Part shown: piece after piece, positions 30,301 through 38,500 of the stretch
Position numbering within the stretch: position 1 is the stretch's first letter
Layout of the letters: each line of letters begins with the position of its first letter
From: Oxytricha trifallax
Taxonomy: Eukaryota; Ciliophora; Spirotrichea; Sporadotrichida; Oxytrichidae
Length of the DNA stretch: 64,000 nucleotides
NCBI GenBank assembly: GCA_000711775.1
Contig: ARYC01001378.1
Span: forward strand, 43,922 to 107,921
Direction of reading: 5' to 3'
The notes under the pieces: model-generated
Databases searched by the model: none
What the model was told of the DNA's origin: nothing
What the model saw: the letters and a program-made list of their open reading frames with translations, nothing else
Position numbers and translations under genes: made by a program

Positions 30301-33300
30301 ACAAGGATTTTATCAGAAATTTTATGGTAATTTAATGTATAAATTTATCTAAAATGAGGATATTGACAAAAAATTTACACCTTTAATCTCATAGACTCAT
30401 AAAATCTTGAATATTATGAAACAGAATTCATTCAAACAGTCCTCAATTTTAAATGGGATAAATATACGAACAAATTTAAAGAGGTTTAAATTTTAACTTT
30501 TACTTATTGCTTAAAAATTTAATAAAATTAATCATTTATATAATAATTATATAGAAAAATATTTAAAAATTAAATTGAAGGCAATTTTAAAACCAAATAT
30601 TAAACATCATAACAGTTATAATTTAACATAAATTAAAACTTATAAATAAAAAGATATTCGTAATAATTTATCAATTTTACTTACTTTATTTTATTTCTAT
30701 TCCTGAATCATCTAAAATGATAAAAATGTTTAATTATTTGACTTTTCTTTGAAACATTAAAAAAAATTTATCCAATATTTGAGGGTGGAAGTTTCCTCCA
30801 CCGATTTATGATAAAATAATTTTTAGGGAAGTTTCCTGCACTATTTTTTTAAAAGAGATTTTTCTATAAAAATAATCAATTTAAGAACTATCAACCAACT
30901 TCCGAACTAATTTTATTGATATAATTAATATTATTTATTCATCAATTATTCATAATCTATCTTTAGATTCCAACAATTATGACTTATTTCATCTGATATT
31001 AGTAGATTTCTGACTCTTAACCATTATATTGTCCTCTCTGTATTACTAGTACAAATTTAATAATATTACAGTTAGCTAACTATAAATTTTCATTTACTCT
31101 ATATAATAAACTTTAATGGAATATTATGAATAATATGACCTTTTCTAATAACAATTTGATACTAAAATTTATATCTAAAATAAATCACTATTAAATTCTT
31201 CATTCATTAGTTCTACCTCTACATGGCATTCTTGCTAAGCTATGTTCTTGATCTTTATTTCTTCACTATAAATGCAGAAGAGGATAAAGAGGATTCAAGA
31301 AGTATAATATAACAATTTGTGCTTAAGCTATTAATATATAAATTTAACTTAATCATTTAATTCATTTTAATGTATATTTATATAAAGTATATTTAAGATT
31401 TATATTTTTACAATAACATGTGTAGGATATTTGCTTTTACAAGAGTACTATGAATTGCTTATGATGAAAAGAATATACTTATATTTATTTATATTTCTAA
31501 TAGGCTTTGTGGAATACATTGATGATCTCTGGAACGTAATTGACCAATTACTAGCTCTTCTCTATTTCGTAATAGTCATTATTGATATTCAAGATATGGC
31601 TTACAATGGAATTATCTTATTATATTCTATCTTTAATTTATATTAAGACTTGATTTTAGAATTGTCATTATGCACAGTTTTATGCTCATTTTAGTATTCG
31701 TAAAGCTTTGTGAAATCTTGAGGGTCTTTTAGGGCTTTAGTTATTAATACTTAAATATATATAATTCTGGGAAATGCGAGAGATCAATTTAATAAATAGC
31801 AAAAAAATATATTCTTTATTTTCCTTTTTACATCTAATGTATGAAAATATTAAAAATACTAACTATTTAATTTTTAATATTTTTATATAAATCAGACAAA
31901 TGAGTGATTTAAACAATATAGTTTATGTCCTAATTATTAATAATCATAGAATCAATAAAAATATTTCCAAGTAATGTAATTTAAACAATAGGTGAGCATG
32001 TTGAAAGCAGTGTTTATGGATCTTAGATACTTCATTATGCTCTATGGCTTTGTGCTGATTGTTTATGGATTGATATTTACACTACTCAAAATCAAGACAA
32101 GTGATGAGAATGTCGAATATGATGGAATTAATTACTTAAAAGTCATAAAAATTTTATAATAATATAAATTGAAAATTCTAACAAGTATTTTCTTTTTAAT
32201 ACTATTTGATCTTTAAATAAATAAAGCAAATGGTTGAGGAAGAATATTTCTTGCCATTATTGTTCCTATTAATTTTTTAAAAAATACTTCATTATTTAAT
32301 GTTCTTTTGAGCATAAAGAACCTGCTATTGGTTCTCACAATCAAAAAGAACTTTAAATTTCTAAATTTTTCTTCTAATATAATTTGATTTTTATTTATCT
32401 GCCTTTAAATACAACTTTATGTAATCATTTTTGTTTTATTTTTAGTAGAATTATAGTCATACTTTATTTATTCTTTATTATTTATTTAAATTTATGATAC
32501 TATAATCTTTTGGATCTTTTAAAGTATTTGAGAAATTCCCCTTATAATAAATGAGTCAGAAAGTAAGATATTATATTTATATGTAATTTTTAATCGTATT
32601 TATAAATAAAATTTTGCTGGTTTATAAACATATCTCCCTTCACAAGCTAAAATTATAGCATTTTCTCTTTGCGAAATATAATTAATTACTTTGGATACTT
32701 CATTATGGCATTTAGAGCATCCACTGGAGACTTCTAGATCGACAACTTCTACGAATTAGAAGATACACACATTATCTTTGCATGGATAGTTTGGATATCA
32801 GCTGTCCTCTTTTTGAATATTATCCTTCTTAATTTCATTATCGCAGTCATTTCGGAGTCATATGAGAAGGTAATCACAAATAAAATCTAAATAAAGTCAT
32901 TTTATATTAGATTAATAATGCAATCGATAAAAATACTGCATATTTATAGTTGGAGAAAGAAAAGCTACAATTTTCTTTATATTGAGCCAAAAATAAAATC
33001 ATATCTTTTTCAGTTTATTGAAATATATTCAAATTATACAAGAAACTAATTTATTTCCAAGTTGATAATTTATTGAAACCAATTAAATTTTATAATAGAT
33101 TTAAACTAACGATAAAAAATTCAAAATTTCCTTCAATACTATCTATTATAGTTACATAATTACTAAAAATTATCAATAATATTATAGGGGATAGCTTAAA
33201 GACAAAATTTATAAATTTCTTTTAAGAGTGTAAGTTTCCTTACCCACTGTTTATATTTTGACCCTAACTCAAGATATTTAATTTTAAGACCCTATAACAT

Positions 33301-34730
33301 TTCAATTCAATTTATAGAAAACAATCTTTATGACATACAATTAAGCATTTAATGAGGCATTAATTTATTTTTAAACCCCAAAATAATATATAAAAGTATT
33401 TATATTATTTATTAAATGTTTTTACTCAATTTTATTTATATCAAGTTCATAAATAACACGAGATACTCTTTAATGGGAGAAAACTTCTACCAACTTTTTT
33501 TAATTAATTATTATCACCTATAATATATCAATCTTTTACCTAAGTAATATAATGCATTAATTTTATGAATGCAAAAGATGGTTGCAGAATCCTTTAGAAT
33601 CAAAGCACAACTGATTAAAGAAAGAGAGTCTTACTTCAGTGATGTTGAATTTAAAAATTAAAAATACTTCCCAGACTACATAATTTATAGAAGGCCTGTA
33701 TAAGATGAAATTGATGATAATTAAGAATCAAAACAAATAACTGTTTCTTAATATATTAGTTAAATTATACTCTCATATTACTTATTCTAACTTTAACAGT
33801 TTGAAGCGGAAATTCCAAATTATTATTATTTTTTATTTAAGAAGAAAATTAGGAATTATTAATCACTGATTATTTTCCTATTTCTTAACCATTAAAAAAT
33901 AATTACAAAAACATTAATTTTTCTTGAGTTTTATAATGGCAAGGATTTGTGAAAGACATTAAGAAGACAATTTACAAGACTCATACTAAGAGTATACATG
34001 CAGAGGAAGAAATCTTGCATCATGTTAAAACTGTCGAACTAACCGTTAAAGATCTACAGACCATAATTAAGAATCAAGATTAAATCATCTAAATATTTTT
34101 ATTATATTCTAAAAATTAACAATTCTAAATAAAATATGATAGATTTAATTTATGGATGTTTTTACTATTTTTATTTCTCATGATAAGAAAGTAAAGTTAT
34201 TTGATTTGCATATCTAAAGCATAATCTATAAAGTTTAAAACAAAATGTTTAAAATAAAAGTATTTTAAATTTATTGAGATAAGACATATAATATTATATA
34301 TACATTTGTATCAGTTAAATAGAATAGTTGTTTAAATTTATATAGAACTGCTCTATGATTTTAAATAAAGATATTTGCTTCTTTTATATCTTAAAAATAA
34401 GCAAACAATTAAGTTATATTAGAAATGTATTGTAAATATATGATGCTTCTCTCTTTAAATCTTGAAACTTAATTAATCACTAATTTATATTAATTTCCCC
34501 AAATTTAATCTATATCTTTATTTTAAAATTACTAATTAATAGTATAATTAATTTATATAATAACTATTTATATCATTAAAAACTAAGAAACCTCAATTAA
34601 AACCCTTTAAACAACTAACAATGAAATTAAAACTTCAGTTGATTCAATCTTGAAAGCCTTAGAGAGCTAAAATGTAAAAGTTGAAATCAAACCAGAAGAA
34701 AAGAAAGAAGGTGATAAAAAGGAAGAATGA
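6293..34730 (+). CDS. Gene B: giant ion-channel protein gene in many MDS pieces
   Basis: I infer one gene from about 30 same-strand pieces between an ATG at 6293 and a TGA at 34728-34730; the pieces are listed separately. The N-terminus is polar and Gln/Ser-rich with a charged helix. The middle is beta-rich-looking sequence of unknown fold. The C-terminal quarter (from about 31.2 kb) has hydrophobic segments, a WNVID motif typical of S2-S3 in TRP/polycystin and voltage-gated-like channels, an S5-like helix, a pore loop (RASTGDF), an S6-like helix (FLNIILLNFIIAVISESYEK) and a charged tail. A membrane cation channel is therefore likely; the ion is unknown. Pointer repeats at several junctions restore the frame exactly. 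Genes A and C are tandem paralogues. That all pieces belong to one transcript is inference; some internal pieces rest only on an open frame. Confidence 0.6.
6457..6689 (+). CDS. Gene B piece B2: Ser/Gln-rich N-terminal region
   Basis: It reads SQRSQSDIEPLLDIQGPSS and ends in LSPEEIKA. Gene C has SQRSQSDIEPLLDINGPSS and LSPEELKA at the matching place. Several TAA/TAG codons fall where Gln is expected (for example QPIQQN). It ends with pointer AAGCT (6685-6689), which recurs at 7139-7143 at the start of B3. Confidence 0.8.
7139..7292 (+). CDS. Gene B piece B3: charged helical segment
   Basis: After pointer AAGCT it reads AMAAQKALEEKEKAVRKLEK, then MKTFFEDFHQADDYFKDVVP. It is a Lys/Glu-rich likely coiled helix followed by an acidic stretch. 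Gene C carries the same piece (AIEVQKAIEKEKKAIEKFEN). It ends at pointer AAAGTAA (7286-7292), repeated at 7954-7960. Confidence 0.8.
7954..8050 (+). CDS. Gene B piece B4
   Basis: After pointer AAAGTAA it reads SKFRVISDKSWYIEGDFIFN, then IELKDWEKEKR. Gene C has SKIKVVSNRSWYIEGDYIFT, then IEPKDWEKETKE. The frame B3-B4 is continuous once one pointer copy and the interval are removed. The 3' boundary is uncertain. Confidence 0.8.
8051..9736. other. Mostly non-coding interval of gene B
   Basis: It contains repeat P6a (8343-8848). A short open stretch near 8107-8190 could be another small piece, but several frames look equally good and no match was found in gene C. Nothing else recognised. Confidence 0.35.
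8343..8848. repeat. Terminal-repeat element P6a
   Basis: The left tip has a G-run followed by AAAGTTTCCTGCAC. The right end has the inverse twice (GTGCAGGGAACTTCC at about 8811 and GTGCAGGAAACTTCC at about 8827) followed by a C-run. The same AAGTTTCCTGC motif marks P6b (52003-52402) and a related copy at 30781-30850. The first 100 bp after the left tip resemble sequence after the 30.8-kb copy (AACTATCAAC-like). The internal part has no recognisable gene. It behaves as a dispersed MITE-like repeat inside gene B non-coding DNA. Confidence 0.6.
9737..9841 (+). CDS. Gene B piece B5
   Basis: Open frame reading FELPLHLENCFDKDKINESL, then ELFFSSDGKDGYGN. It is denser in charged residues and G/C than its surroundings. 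No gene C match was found for this piece, so it rests on composition and order. Confidence 0.5.
9949..10032 (+). CDS. Gene B piece B6
   Basis: Reads RRIDEKMNSRLPIEKKLLLK, then DLHIH. Gene C has a related, more diverged stretch at about 40833-40912 (MNNIAPFESNYCLKIYTFT). Only about 205 bp separate B6 from B7, against about 8 kb in gene C. Confidence 0.6.
10238..10347 (+). CDS. Gene B piece B7
   Basis: Reads EYDREDFAIICDDFFYYIEY, then KNLLKFYFDSEKDESVI. Gene C has ICSDFFYYISYRSLLKFYFN, then QENDETVI at 48971-49054. This is close protein identity with many silent differences, so both copies were under coding constraint. Confidence 0.8.
10348..11640. other. AT-rich interval of gene B
   Basis: Nothing recognised. 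Presumed IES. Confidence 0.4.
11641..11850 (+). CDS. Gene B piece B8
   Basis: Open frame of about 70 codons: YKVIYNMVLTNNYKIFFKKG, then a polar stretch with SKIEVYPYSKEKDKMAIL and IPKQIDQNNVLIKIT. It is open even under the standard code for its first 48 codons. I take the internal Met as not a start, because the frame is open upstream. No paralogue was found in the window. Confidence 0.55.
12539..12718 (+). CDS. Gene B piece B9
   Basis: An open frame in locally G/C-richer DNA reads MIDNKGSLVQIQLRRDMENL, then FWELDQYPLLHRLPQFVLYD. Five TAA/TAG codons sit at plausible Gln positions. It reads like a beta-propeller strand region, but I cannot assign repeats. Confidence 0.55.
13610..13741 (+). 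CDS. Gene B piece B10
   Basis: Reads YADSKVYLMDYNEKQAVHKE, then FLQAKLLTSNFKLKHLLFED. It is coding-like by composition and lies on the same strand as its neighbours. Boundaries are approximate. Confidence 0.5.
13742..15275. other. AT-rich interval of gene B
   Basis: Nothing recognised. Presumed IES. Confidence 0.4.
15276..15438 (+). CDS. Gene B piece B11
   Basis: Reads FQNHGYYMVFNYKDVENQYF, then GNAKLFHSGNLSLTMIDEDD and KLSVINQ. G/C is clearly higher than on either side. It ends about 15 bp before foldback P2a, so the element sits in the following non-coding interval and not in the coding piece. Confidence 0.6.
15453..15670. mobile_element. P2a: short TA-flanked foldback element
   Basis: Near-perfect palindrome whose tips read TTGTATAAATACATTTGATT and its complement, flanked on both sides by TA. 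Both arms contain a TGGCATTTAA motif, related to the TGGCAGTTAA of larger P2 members. The loop is a few bases around TTCGATAGCG. At 218 bp it is the smallest P2 member here. Tip sequence and TA duplication match P2b-P2g. Confidence 0.8.
15960..16075 (+). CDS. Possible gene B piece B12
   Basis: One frame reads HVKFIQKYNAFKACIGSYNG, then LDQENSKISLLQIFRKR. G/C is raised relative to its flanks. Two other frames are also open here (one even under the standard code), so frame and boundaries are uncertain and no paralogue helps. Confidence 0.35.
16154..17635. other. AT-rich interval
   Basis: Nothing recognised. Confidence 0.4.
17636..18427. repeat. 792-bp palindromic foldback element (family P5)
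   Basis: Arms of about 360 bp are nearly identical in inverse orientation around a loop at about 17992-18057. The tips start CCCCCTCCATCAT. Arm identity is high, with only a few substitutions and one-base indels, so it is relatively young or kept homogeneous. Beyond the tips, the left flank (TTAACCGAGACCC) and the right flank (complement CTGACCGAGGCCC) are also loosely alike, so the original end may lie further out. No coding capacity seen. Confidence 0.85.
18428..19282. other. AT-rich interval
   Basis: Nothing recognised. Confidence 0.4.
19283..19902. mobile_element. P1a: TA-flanked foldback with AAACCCC tips, interrupted by P2b
   Basis: The tips are AAACCCC and GGGGTTT, flanked by TA. The outer arms match (ATCAATTAAGAATGAAGATT on the left and its inverse on the right, with small changes). 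An inner stem (AATTATTAAAGTTATGGCTA and its inverse, 19357-19417) completes the left half. P2b is inserted in the right half. Removing P2b and one TA restores the symmetric sequence exactly. P1b at 51087-51347 is a second, uninterrupted member. Confidence 0.8.
19422..19835. mobile_element. P2b: TA-flanked foldback element nested in P1a
   Basis: The 414-bp element has tips TTGTAGAAATACATTTGAAT and the complement, flanked by TA. The arms carry GTGGCAGTTAAAGTTGGCC and, further in, a GGCGGTACTATTT motif also found in P2d. The centre (about 19585-19650) is not palindromic. Insertion into P1a proves that P2 elements moved into TA sites after P1a was in place. Confidence 0.85.
19903..20948. other. 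AT-rich interval
   Basis: Nothing recognised. Confidence 0.4.
20949..21062 (+). CDS. Gene B piece B13
   Basis: Reads DQVQKSVLRFKDEIILFGKV, then TCQFQKGYQLFYQQHKT. It is coding-like, with TAA at Gln positions. No paralogue in the window. Confidence 0.45.
21429..21540 (+). CDS. Gene B piece B14
   Basis: Reads FIHSLKQIILDEIVDQNPFL, then KLIKNFAGSSYAIN. The frame is closed upstream by TGA at 21426-21428, which probably lies in the preceding IES. Confidence 0.5.
21639..21893 (+). CDS. Gene B piece B15
   Basis: About 85 codons: MHLKELSQRNEEKNFNKYLL, a helical Leu/Lys-rich middle (NTVIKMLQLKKLKYDVITKF) and an end GKILLGMQNLSFQCEISIPL. It is one of the longest continuous pieces. Only about 35 bp separate its apparent end from B16. 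Confidence 0.55.
21927..22140 (+). CDS. Gene B piece B16
   Basis: Reads NGADFEIQKCSLKQESQSDP, then VSSVKFNSEILDITPVRVNL and SETNQYILATDKDLNGVIF. Alternating polar and hydrophobic residues suggest a beta-rich region. A second frame is also open, but it is less protein-like. Confidence 0.55.
22141..23622. other. AT-rich interval
   Basis: Nothing recognised. Confidence 0.4.
23623..23730 (+). CDS. Gene B piece B17
   Basis: Reads VFVNRDLTSLYDHYPKNLIF, then LQIGVNQIMINK. Boundaries are approximate. Confidence 0.45.
23758..23952 (+). CDS. Gene B piece B18
   Basis: Reads NNVLVKKDSFNLTQHVKQFD, then VILPYLLDLNEDRKREINLN and LYLIQLKDTPHSFG. It is 65 codons before TGA. The last codons may already be IES. 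Confidence 0.55.
24348..24653 (-). other. GC-richer island, possible coding piece
   Basis: About 300 bp of clearly higher G/C in AT-rich DNA, abutting element P2c. On the minus strand two partly overlapping frames look protein-like: KSVDQDELGVATNSIRGRLV from 24653 leftwards, and a second with LYSFSYYRVVTHVCPSPRIS. They are offset by one base, which suggests a frameshift or a boundary near 24560. The + strand is less convincing. The island is opposite in orientation to gene B, so it may be an unrelated MDS, a captured fragment or a non-coding RNA gene. I recognise no RNA signature. Confidence 0.3.
24716..25130. mobile_element. P2c: TA-flanked foldback element
   Basis: The tips TTGTAGGAATACATTCGATT and the complement of TCTAATGTATCCCTACAA are flanked by TA. 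Only the outer 60 or so bases pair. The right half keeps the P2 core (GGCAATAGTAAAGTCCGGCT, as in P2b), while the left half is replaced by unrelated sequence of higher complexity (about 24795-24960). This asymmetry suggests acquisition of foreign DNA. Confidence 0.75.
25645..26055 (-). other. GC-richer island with UGA-interrupted minus frame
   Basis: About 400 bp of raised G/C. One minus-strand frame reads protein-like segments (AITCTEPDVVERQGA, TEEQFMTRPPAVV, TTTSDTIESLTRMELLATLY, SYFMHIGAESNCDLIVT) separated by four in-frame TGA codons at places where Trp would fit. Under the hypotrich code this is a broken gene. It could be an old pseudogene, organelle-derived DNA, or chance. The orientation is opposite to gene B. 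Confidence 0.3.
26056..27071. other. AT-rich interval
   Basis: Nothing recognised. Confidence 0.4.
27072..27186 (+). CDS. Gene B piece B19
   Basis: Reads GVYDYIVFHLDKFRFIGSFS, then VNKPLFQMNYDIFCADG. Coding-like composition. Confidence 0.55.
27277..27405 (+). CDS. Gene B piece B20
   Basis: Reads TSIISQLINNFDLINPQKLH, then IKIDVVLNKYEFYDLDSQPM. TAG codons lie at three Gln positions. It lies shortly after B19. Confidence 0.55.
27734..27787 (+). CDS. Possible gene B piece B21
   Basis: A short stretch QISLLDLNEQLKQAQKAQ ends at TGA. It is helical and Gln-rich. Too short to be sure. Confidence 0.35.
27791..29060. other. Mostly AT-rich interval with weak coding candidates
   Basis: A + strand frame at 28333-28596 (87 codons even under the standard code; TTIKDCQALSFYHALIEVSS) and a stretch near 28743-28805 (NDAFIGREEDQNWSVGIFRN) might be gene B pieces, but nothing confirms them. 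A perfect small hairpin of CCCAAAGAGAGA and its complement lies at about 28931-28972. Confidence 0.35.
29062..29140 (+). CDS. Possible gene B piece B22
   Basis: Reads MLQEAIANQSTNESTNLCST. A second open frame overlaps it. Low confidence. Confidence 0.3.
29489..29563 (+). CDS. Gene B piece B23
   Basis: Reads TLIQENWFDPQYDLKVQQQS, then ALQQDK, with seven Gln encoded by TAA/TAG/CAA/CAG. Confidence 0.45.
29922..30035 (+). CDS. Gene B piece B24
   Basis: Reads ITSLAYPQYSKDYSVIYQSK, then IDKKSFTYHSLWNDLKHKN. Polar region before the membrane domain. Confidence 0.5.
30240..30330 (+). CDS. Gene B piece B25
   Basis: Reads NDQPLVEVEYNLINIPATMT, then NKDFIRNFMV. No TAA/TAG within it. Confidence 0.55.
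30376..30485 (+). CDS. Gene B piece B26
   Basis: Reads FNLIDSQNLEYYETEFIQTV, then LNFKWDKYTNKFKEV. Amphipathic region just before the first transmembrane piece. Confidence 0.5.
30781..30850. repeat. P6-related repeat
   Basis: GGAAGTTTCCTCCACC and GGGAAGTTTCCTGCAC lie about 50 bp apart. The following sequence (AACTATCAACCAACTTCCG) resembles the interior of P6a. A far end could not be located with confidence. Confidence 0.5.
31211..31312 (+). CDS. Gene B piece B27: transmembrane segment
   Basis: Reads FYLYMAFLLSYVLDLYFFTI, a hydrophobic helix, followed by an acidic loop NAEEDKEDSRSI. It is the first clear membrane segment of the channel domain. Confidence 0.65.
   Translation, partial: FYLYMAFLLSYVLDLYFFTINAEEDKEDSRSII
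31419..31646 (+). CDS. Gene B piece B28: S2-S3-like membrane segments
   Basis: Two hydrophobic helices: MMKRIYLYLFIFLIGFVEYI and LLALLYFVIVIIDI. They are separated by DDLWNVIDQ. The WNxxD motif is typical of the S2-S3 region in TRP/polycystin and voltage-gated-like channels. Open under the standard code for 71 codons. Confidence 0.75.
   Translation, partial: CVGYLLLQEYYELLMMKRIYLYLFIFLIGFVEYIDDLWNVIDQLLALLYFVIVIIDIQDMAYNGIILLYSIFNLY
31998..32137 (+). CDS. Gene B piece B29: S5-like segment
   Basis: Reads MLKAVFMDLRYFIMLYGFVL, then IVYGLIFTLLKI, a long hydrophobic helix as in S5, and an acidic turret KTSDENVEYDGINY. It ends at pointer ATTAATTACTT (32127-32137), repeated at 32681-32691. Joining gives DGINYFGYFIMAF in frame. 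Confidence 0.8.
32681..32869 (+). CDS. Gene B piece B30: pore loop and S6
   Basis: The pore-helix and filter region reads FIMAFRASTGDFQIDNFYEL. It is followed by the S6-like helix with WIVWISAVLFLNIILLNFII and AVISESYEK. The organisation (S5, turret, pore loop, S6 running into a charged linker) is that of tetrameric cation channels. Gene A has the decayed equivalent at 2947-3370. The filter sequence STGDF does not let me state the ion. Confidence 0.85.
33575..33735 (+). CDS. Gene B piece B31: post-S6 linker
   Basis: After a likely 3-bp pointer AAG, joining gives SYEKMVAESFRIKAQLIKER, then YFSDVEFKNQKYFPDYIIYR. Gene A has KKLVAKSYRIKEQ at the same place. Confidence 0.75.
33937..34090 (+). CDS. 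Gene B piece B32: cytosolic tail
   Basis: Reads WQGFVKDIKKTIYKTHTKSI, then EEEILHHVKTVELTVKDLQT. Charged and helical. Gene A matches in two separated parts (3991-4025 and 4658-4747). Confidence 0.8.
34580..34730 (+). CDS. Gene B piece B33: C-terminus
   Basis: Reads TSIKTLQTTNNEIKTSVDSI, then LKALESQNVKVEIKPEEKKE, ending GDKKEE and TGA at 34728-34730. A charged heptad-like tail suggests a coiled coil. The TGA after a run of TAA/TAG read as Gln fits the one-stop code. Confidence 0.75.
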
Positions 34731-35431
34731 ATTATGATTTGATTAACATTCATTTTTAATATTTTATTCTCCACATACATTATAATTAGTATATAATGAG
34801 ATTTATTTTAAATAAAATAATATAAACACGAAGATATATCAAAATCATAAAACATAATTACGAAGAAATTTGATTATAAATTACAAATAATAAAAATAAT
34901 AAATATTTATAATTAATATTGGCACTAAATTTAAATTCATGATAAAACATATTTTAATGATTGACGTCATGAGATTAGGCATTTAATATTTTTAATTTAT
35001 TTTATTTTACCTACTGTATAGTAATAAATTAAGACTTTTCATGGGAATAAAATAAAAAATTACTTTCTTTATTGGAGAAAGAATTTAAAATTTGATAATT
35101 ATTTAAAAAATTGCTATTATTCTTTATGATTTGATAAGAGAAATTTACAGTATATCATTTTATTAATAGAAAATAATAGCTTTATTTTATCATATTTTCT
35201 TTTTGATAACTTACTTAAATTTTTTTAACTTAGAGTTACAAAAAAAAAATATTTCTCCAATATTTAATGATGAATCATGATTTTATCTTGAAATTATTTT
35301 CCAAAAAAGAGATTGAAATATTATTATTATTACTATTGAAATGAATAATTGTAATAATTGATATTTCTGCAATACTATAATTAATTCTTCTAATATCTAC
35401 CTAGATATATACCAAATATTATCGTTAATCT
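34731..35431. other. AT-rich spacer between genes B and C
   Basis: No gene recognised. About 700 bp separate the stop of B from the ATG of C. Confidence 0.45.
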
Positions 35432-35537
35432 ATGTCAAGCTAACAAGCTATAAGCCAACAAAACTTAATCCTCCCGATTTTAGTAAATACTACTCTTCCC
35501 ATCCCTGTTACAGTCTAGGATAATCCATTAGGTCAAC
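35432..35537 (+). CDS. Gene C piece C1: N-terminus
   Basis: ATG then SSQQAISQQNLILPILVNTT, ending DNPLGQ. It aligns with B1 (QN..IL..V..TL, ..NP.Q). It ends at pointer CAAC (35534-35537), repeated at 37146-37149. Joining gives NPLGQ-PESQNVDMSQRSQ in frame. Confidence 0.65.
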
Positions 35538-38500
35538 ATAAATTATTTTATAAAGAATAAATTCAAAATTGGGGTTGGAAAATAATTCTAAGATTTATAA
35601 ACATAAAAATTATTATTTTCTAAATAAATTATATTTAATTAAATTAAATTTTCACAAAGCGTCTAACGTAATATCAAAAGGGCATTAAATTATTGATAAA
35701 ATAGAAACAATTAGTAAAACAAAAATTAGAAATTAATTTAAACTGCCTGTAATTAATTACTAAAATATTAGATTGTATTTGTGATAGTATAAAAGAAATA
35801 AATTAGGGACATTTTTTCGATTTGAAATTACTTAATACATACTGTGTAATAATTAGGTATCCTGATACTTTTTTATTATTGATTTCCTTATTCAATTGTC
35901 ATTTCGCCCACTAGTAATAAATGTTTGAAAAAATTATCTTAAAATATTTAATGGAAGGTTGAATGTTATTCTGTTTATATTTAAGGAAATCTACCAACGC
36001 AATTTGAAAAACATAAGTTTGTAAATAAATATAATTTTCTTGAAATTTATCGGATATAATGATTAATTAATATGAAAATAGAACTCTAAGAATCAATTAA
36101 ATTTAAATGAAATACTTACTTTAAGGGTTTTCAATGATAAATTGTAATGAATAAGGGAGGTTCTGCTTCCATCATTATTTAATTTTTTTCCATTTTAATT
36201 CCAATTTAAATTATTATAAATACATTACGTTTATTAATTACTTTATGCTATTTTGATTTTTCATATATGAAAGATATTCATATCTTTATATCTTTTCTAC
36301 TTATCCTTAAATAATAATTCTTTAAAGTTATTATTCATGATTTATGATTTATAAATTTCTAATAAATCTTTTGAAAAATTTAATATGCATACTAAAGTAA
36401 TATTTAAAAATTTGGGGGGGGCAACACCTGAACCAGTAACTTTTTTTCATATTTATACCCTTCTTAAAATCCTCTAAATAAGTGACTAAGGTCAATTAAG
36501 GACCAATAAATCTTAATTAATTATTAAAATTTACCCTAGACTACTCCCTCGGGTAGAAAAGATCAAGTTTATATATAAATTTATCATGTAAATATTCAGT
36601 TTTTTTAAAGATTTTTTTCAAAATATTCTTTTAATTTTTTCTTGATTTTTGATTAATATAAGTAGAATACAATTCAATTCTATACTTTTGAGGCATGCAT
36701 AAAAAGATAAAGTGGATGGTATATTTTATTATGGATATGGTATACCACTTTATCTTTTTATGCATGCCTCAAAAGGTATAGAATTGAAATGTATTCTACT
36801 TATATTAATCAAAAATCAAGAAAAAATTAAAAGAATATTTTGAAAAAAAATCTTTAAAAAACTGAATATTTACATGATAAATTTATATATAAACTTGATC
36901 TTTTCAACCCGAGGGAGGAGTCTAGGGTAAATTTTAATGATTAATTAAGATTTATTGGTCCTTAATTGACCTTAGTCACTTATTTAGAGGATTTTAAGAA
37001 GGGTATAAATATGAAAAAAAGTTACTGGTTCAGGTGTTGCCCCCCCCCAAAAATTTTAATGATTTAAACAAGTATATTTTATTTATTCTTAAGGAGGATC
37101 AAATATTAAAGAAATAAATTTATACCAAGTTATTTATTTTTTTGACAACCTGAATCTCAAAATGTTGATATGAGTCAGAGATCTCAATCGGACATAGAGC
37201 CGTTACTGGATATTAACGGTCCTTCATCTTCTCCATCCCAGCCCATTTAATAAAATCTAATTGTTGAAGACCTATCTCCATCTCTTGTTAAAATGGAAGA
37301 TAAAGATAATTAAAAGGTTACCTTGATACTATCACCCGAAGAATTAAAAGCTAAAATTATAAATTGTAGTAATTAAAATTGCATTTCGAATAAGCTTTAA
37401 ATAATAATAATTGTAACTTATATGATATATTTATTAAAAGCTATTGAAGTCTAGAAAGCAATTGAGAAGGAAAAGAAAGCTATCGAAAAATTTGAAAATC
37501 TAAAAAAAATGAAGCCATTCTTCGAAGATTTTTATAAAGCAGAAGATTTTTTTGTCGATATTGTCCCTTAAAAAGAAAAAATTGAAAGTAAAAGCAATAA
37601 ATAATACAATATTACTATTTTATGTTATAAAGTAAGATCAAAGTTGTATCAAATAGATCATGGTATATCGAAGGGGATTACATTTTTACTATAGAGCCCA
37701 AAGATTGGGAAAAAGAAACAAAGGAGTAGAAAATAAATAATTTTTTTGGGTCATTTTATGTGGAAAAAATTTATAGTTTATCAGTATAAGTTTATTTATT
37801 CTTTAATAATTTCAATTTAATTTTATTTGGAATAGTATTATTTGGTATATAATTCTTATTTAATTAATAAAAAGTTATTAATTTATATTACATCATTTTT
37901 TGAAATTTAAATAAATATAATAAAAACAAATAATATATATTTCATTATTTATTTGTTAATTTGTCCTTTCTTAAAAGAAAAAGATTACTATGACAGTCAA
38001 ACCCCTAAACCCTTTAAATAGATGTTTTAATGATTTGAATTTCAGGGTGTTTGTAGAAAACTCAAGTTTTATACAATATTTATTTATTTAAAAATATTTG
38101 TTTACTCTTATCAGACAAATTTTATTAGAATTTCTTTGTTTAATCTATTGATTATTGTTCTCTTTAGTCGTCCAAGTATTTCATTTAATAATTACTACGA
38201 TAATGAAGGGATCCTAAAGATTATCATCTTCAATAAATTTCAAATTGTTACACTTACATCTTCCTACTTTGTTAGTTTTAAAGCTAAATTAATTATTATT
38301 CTTAATGCTATTGTGCAACAGTAAAAAATTTCTTCCATATTAATTTTTAATACAGCTTCAAACTCCCATGCATCCCTCTAAAAGACAATGATCCTCTATT
38401 ATTCGAAAGTATTCTAAAATACCAAAAACTTTAGCTATAGTTCCAATCTCTTATCTTAAGCCTATATTAATATCAATAACTACAATTTTTAAAGGACAAA

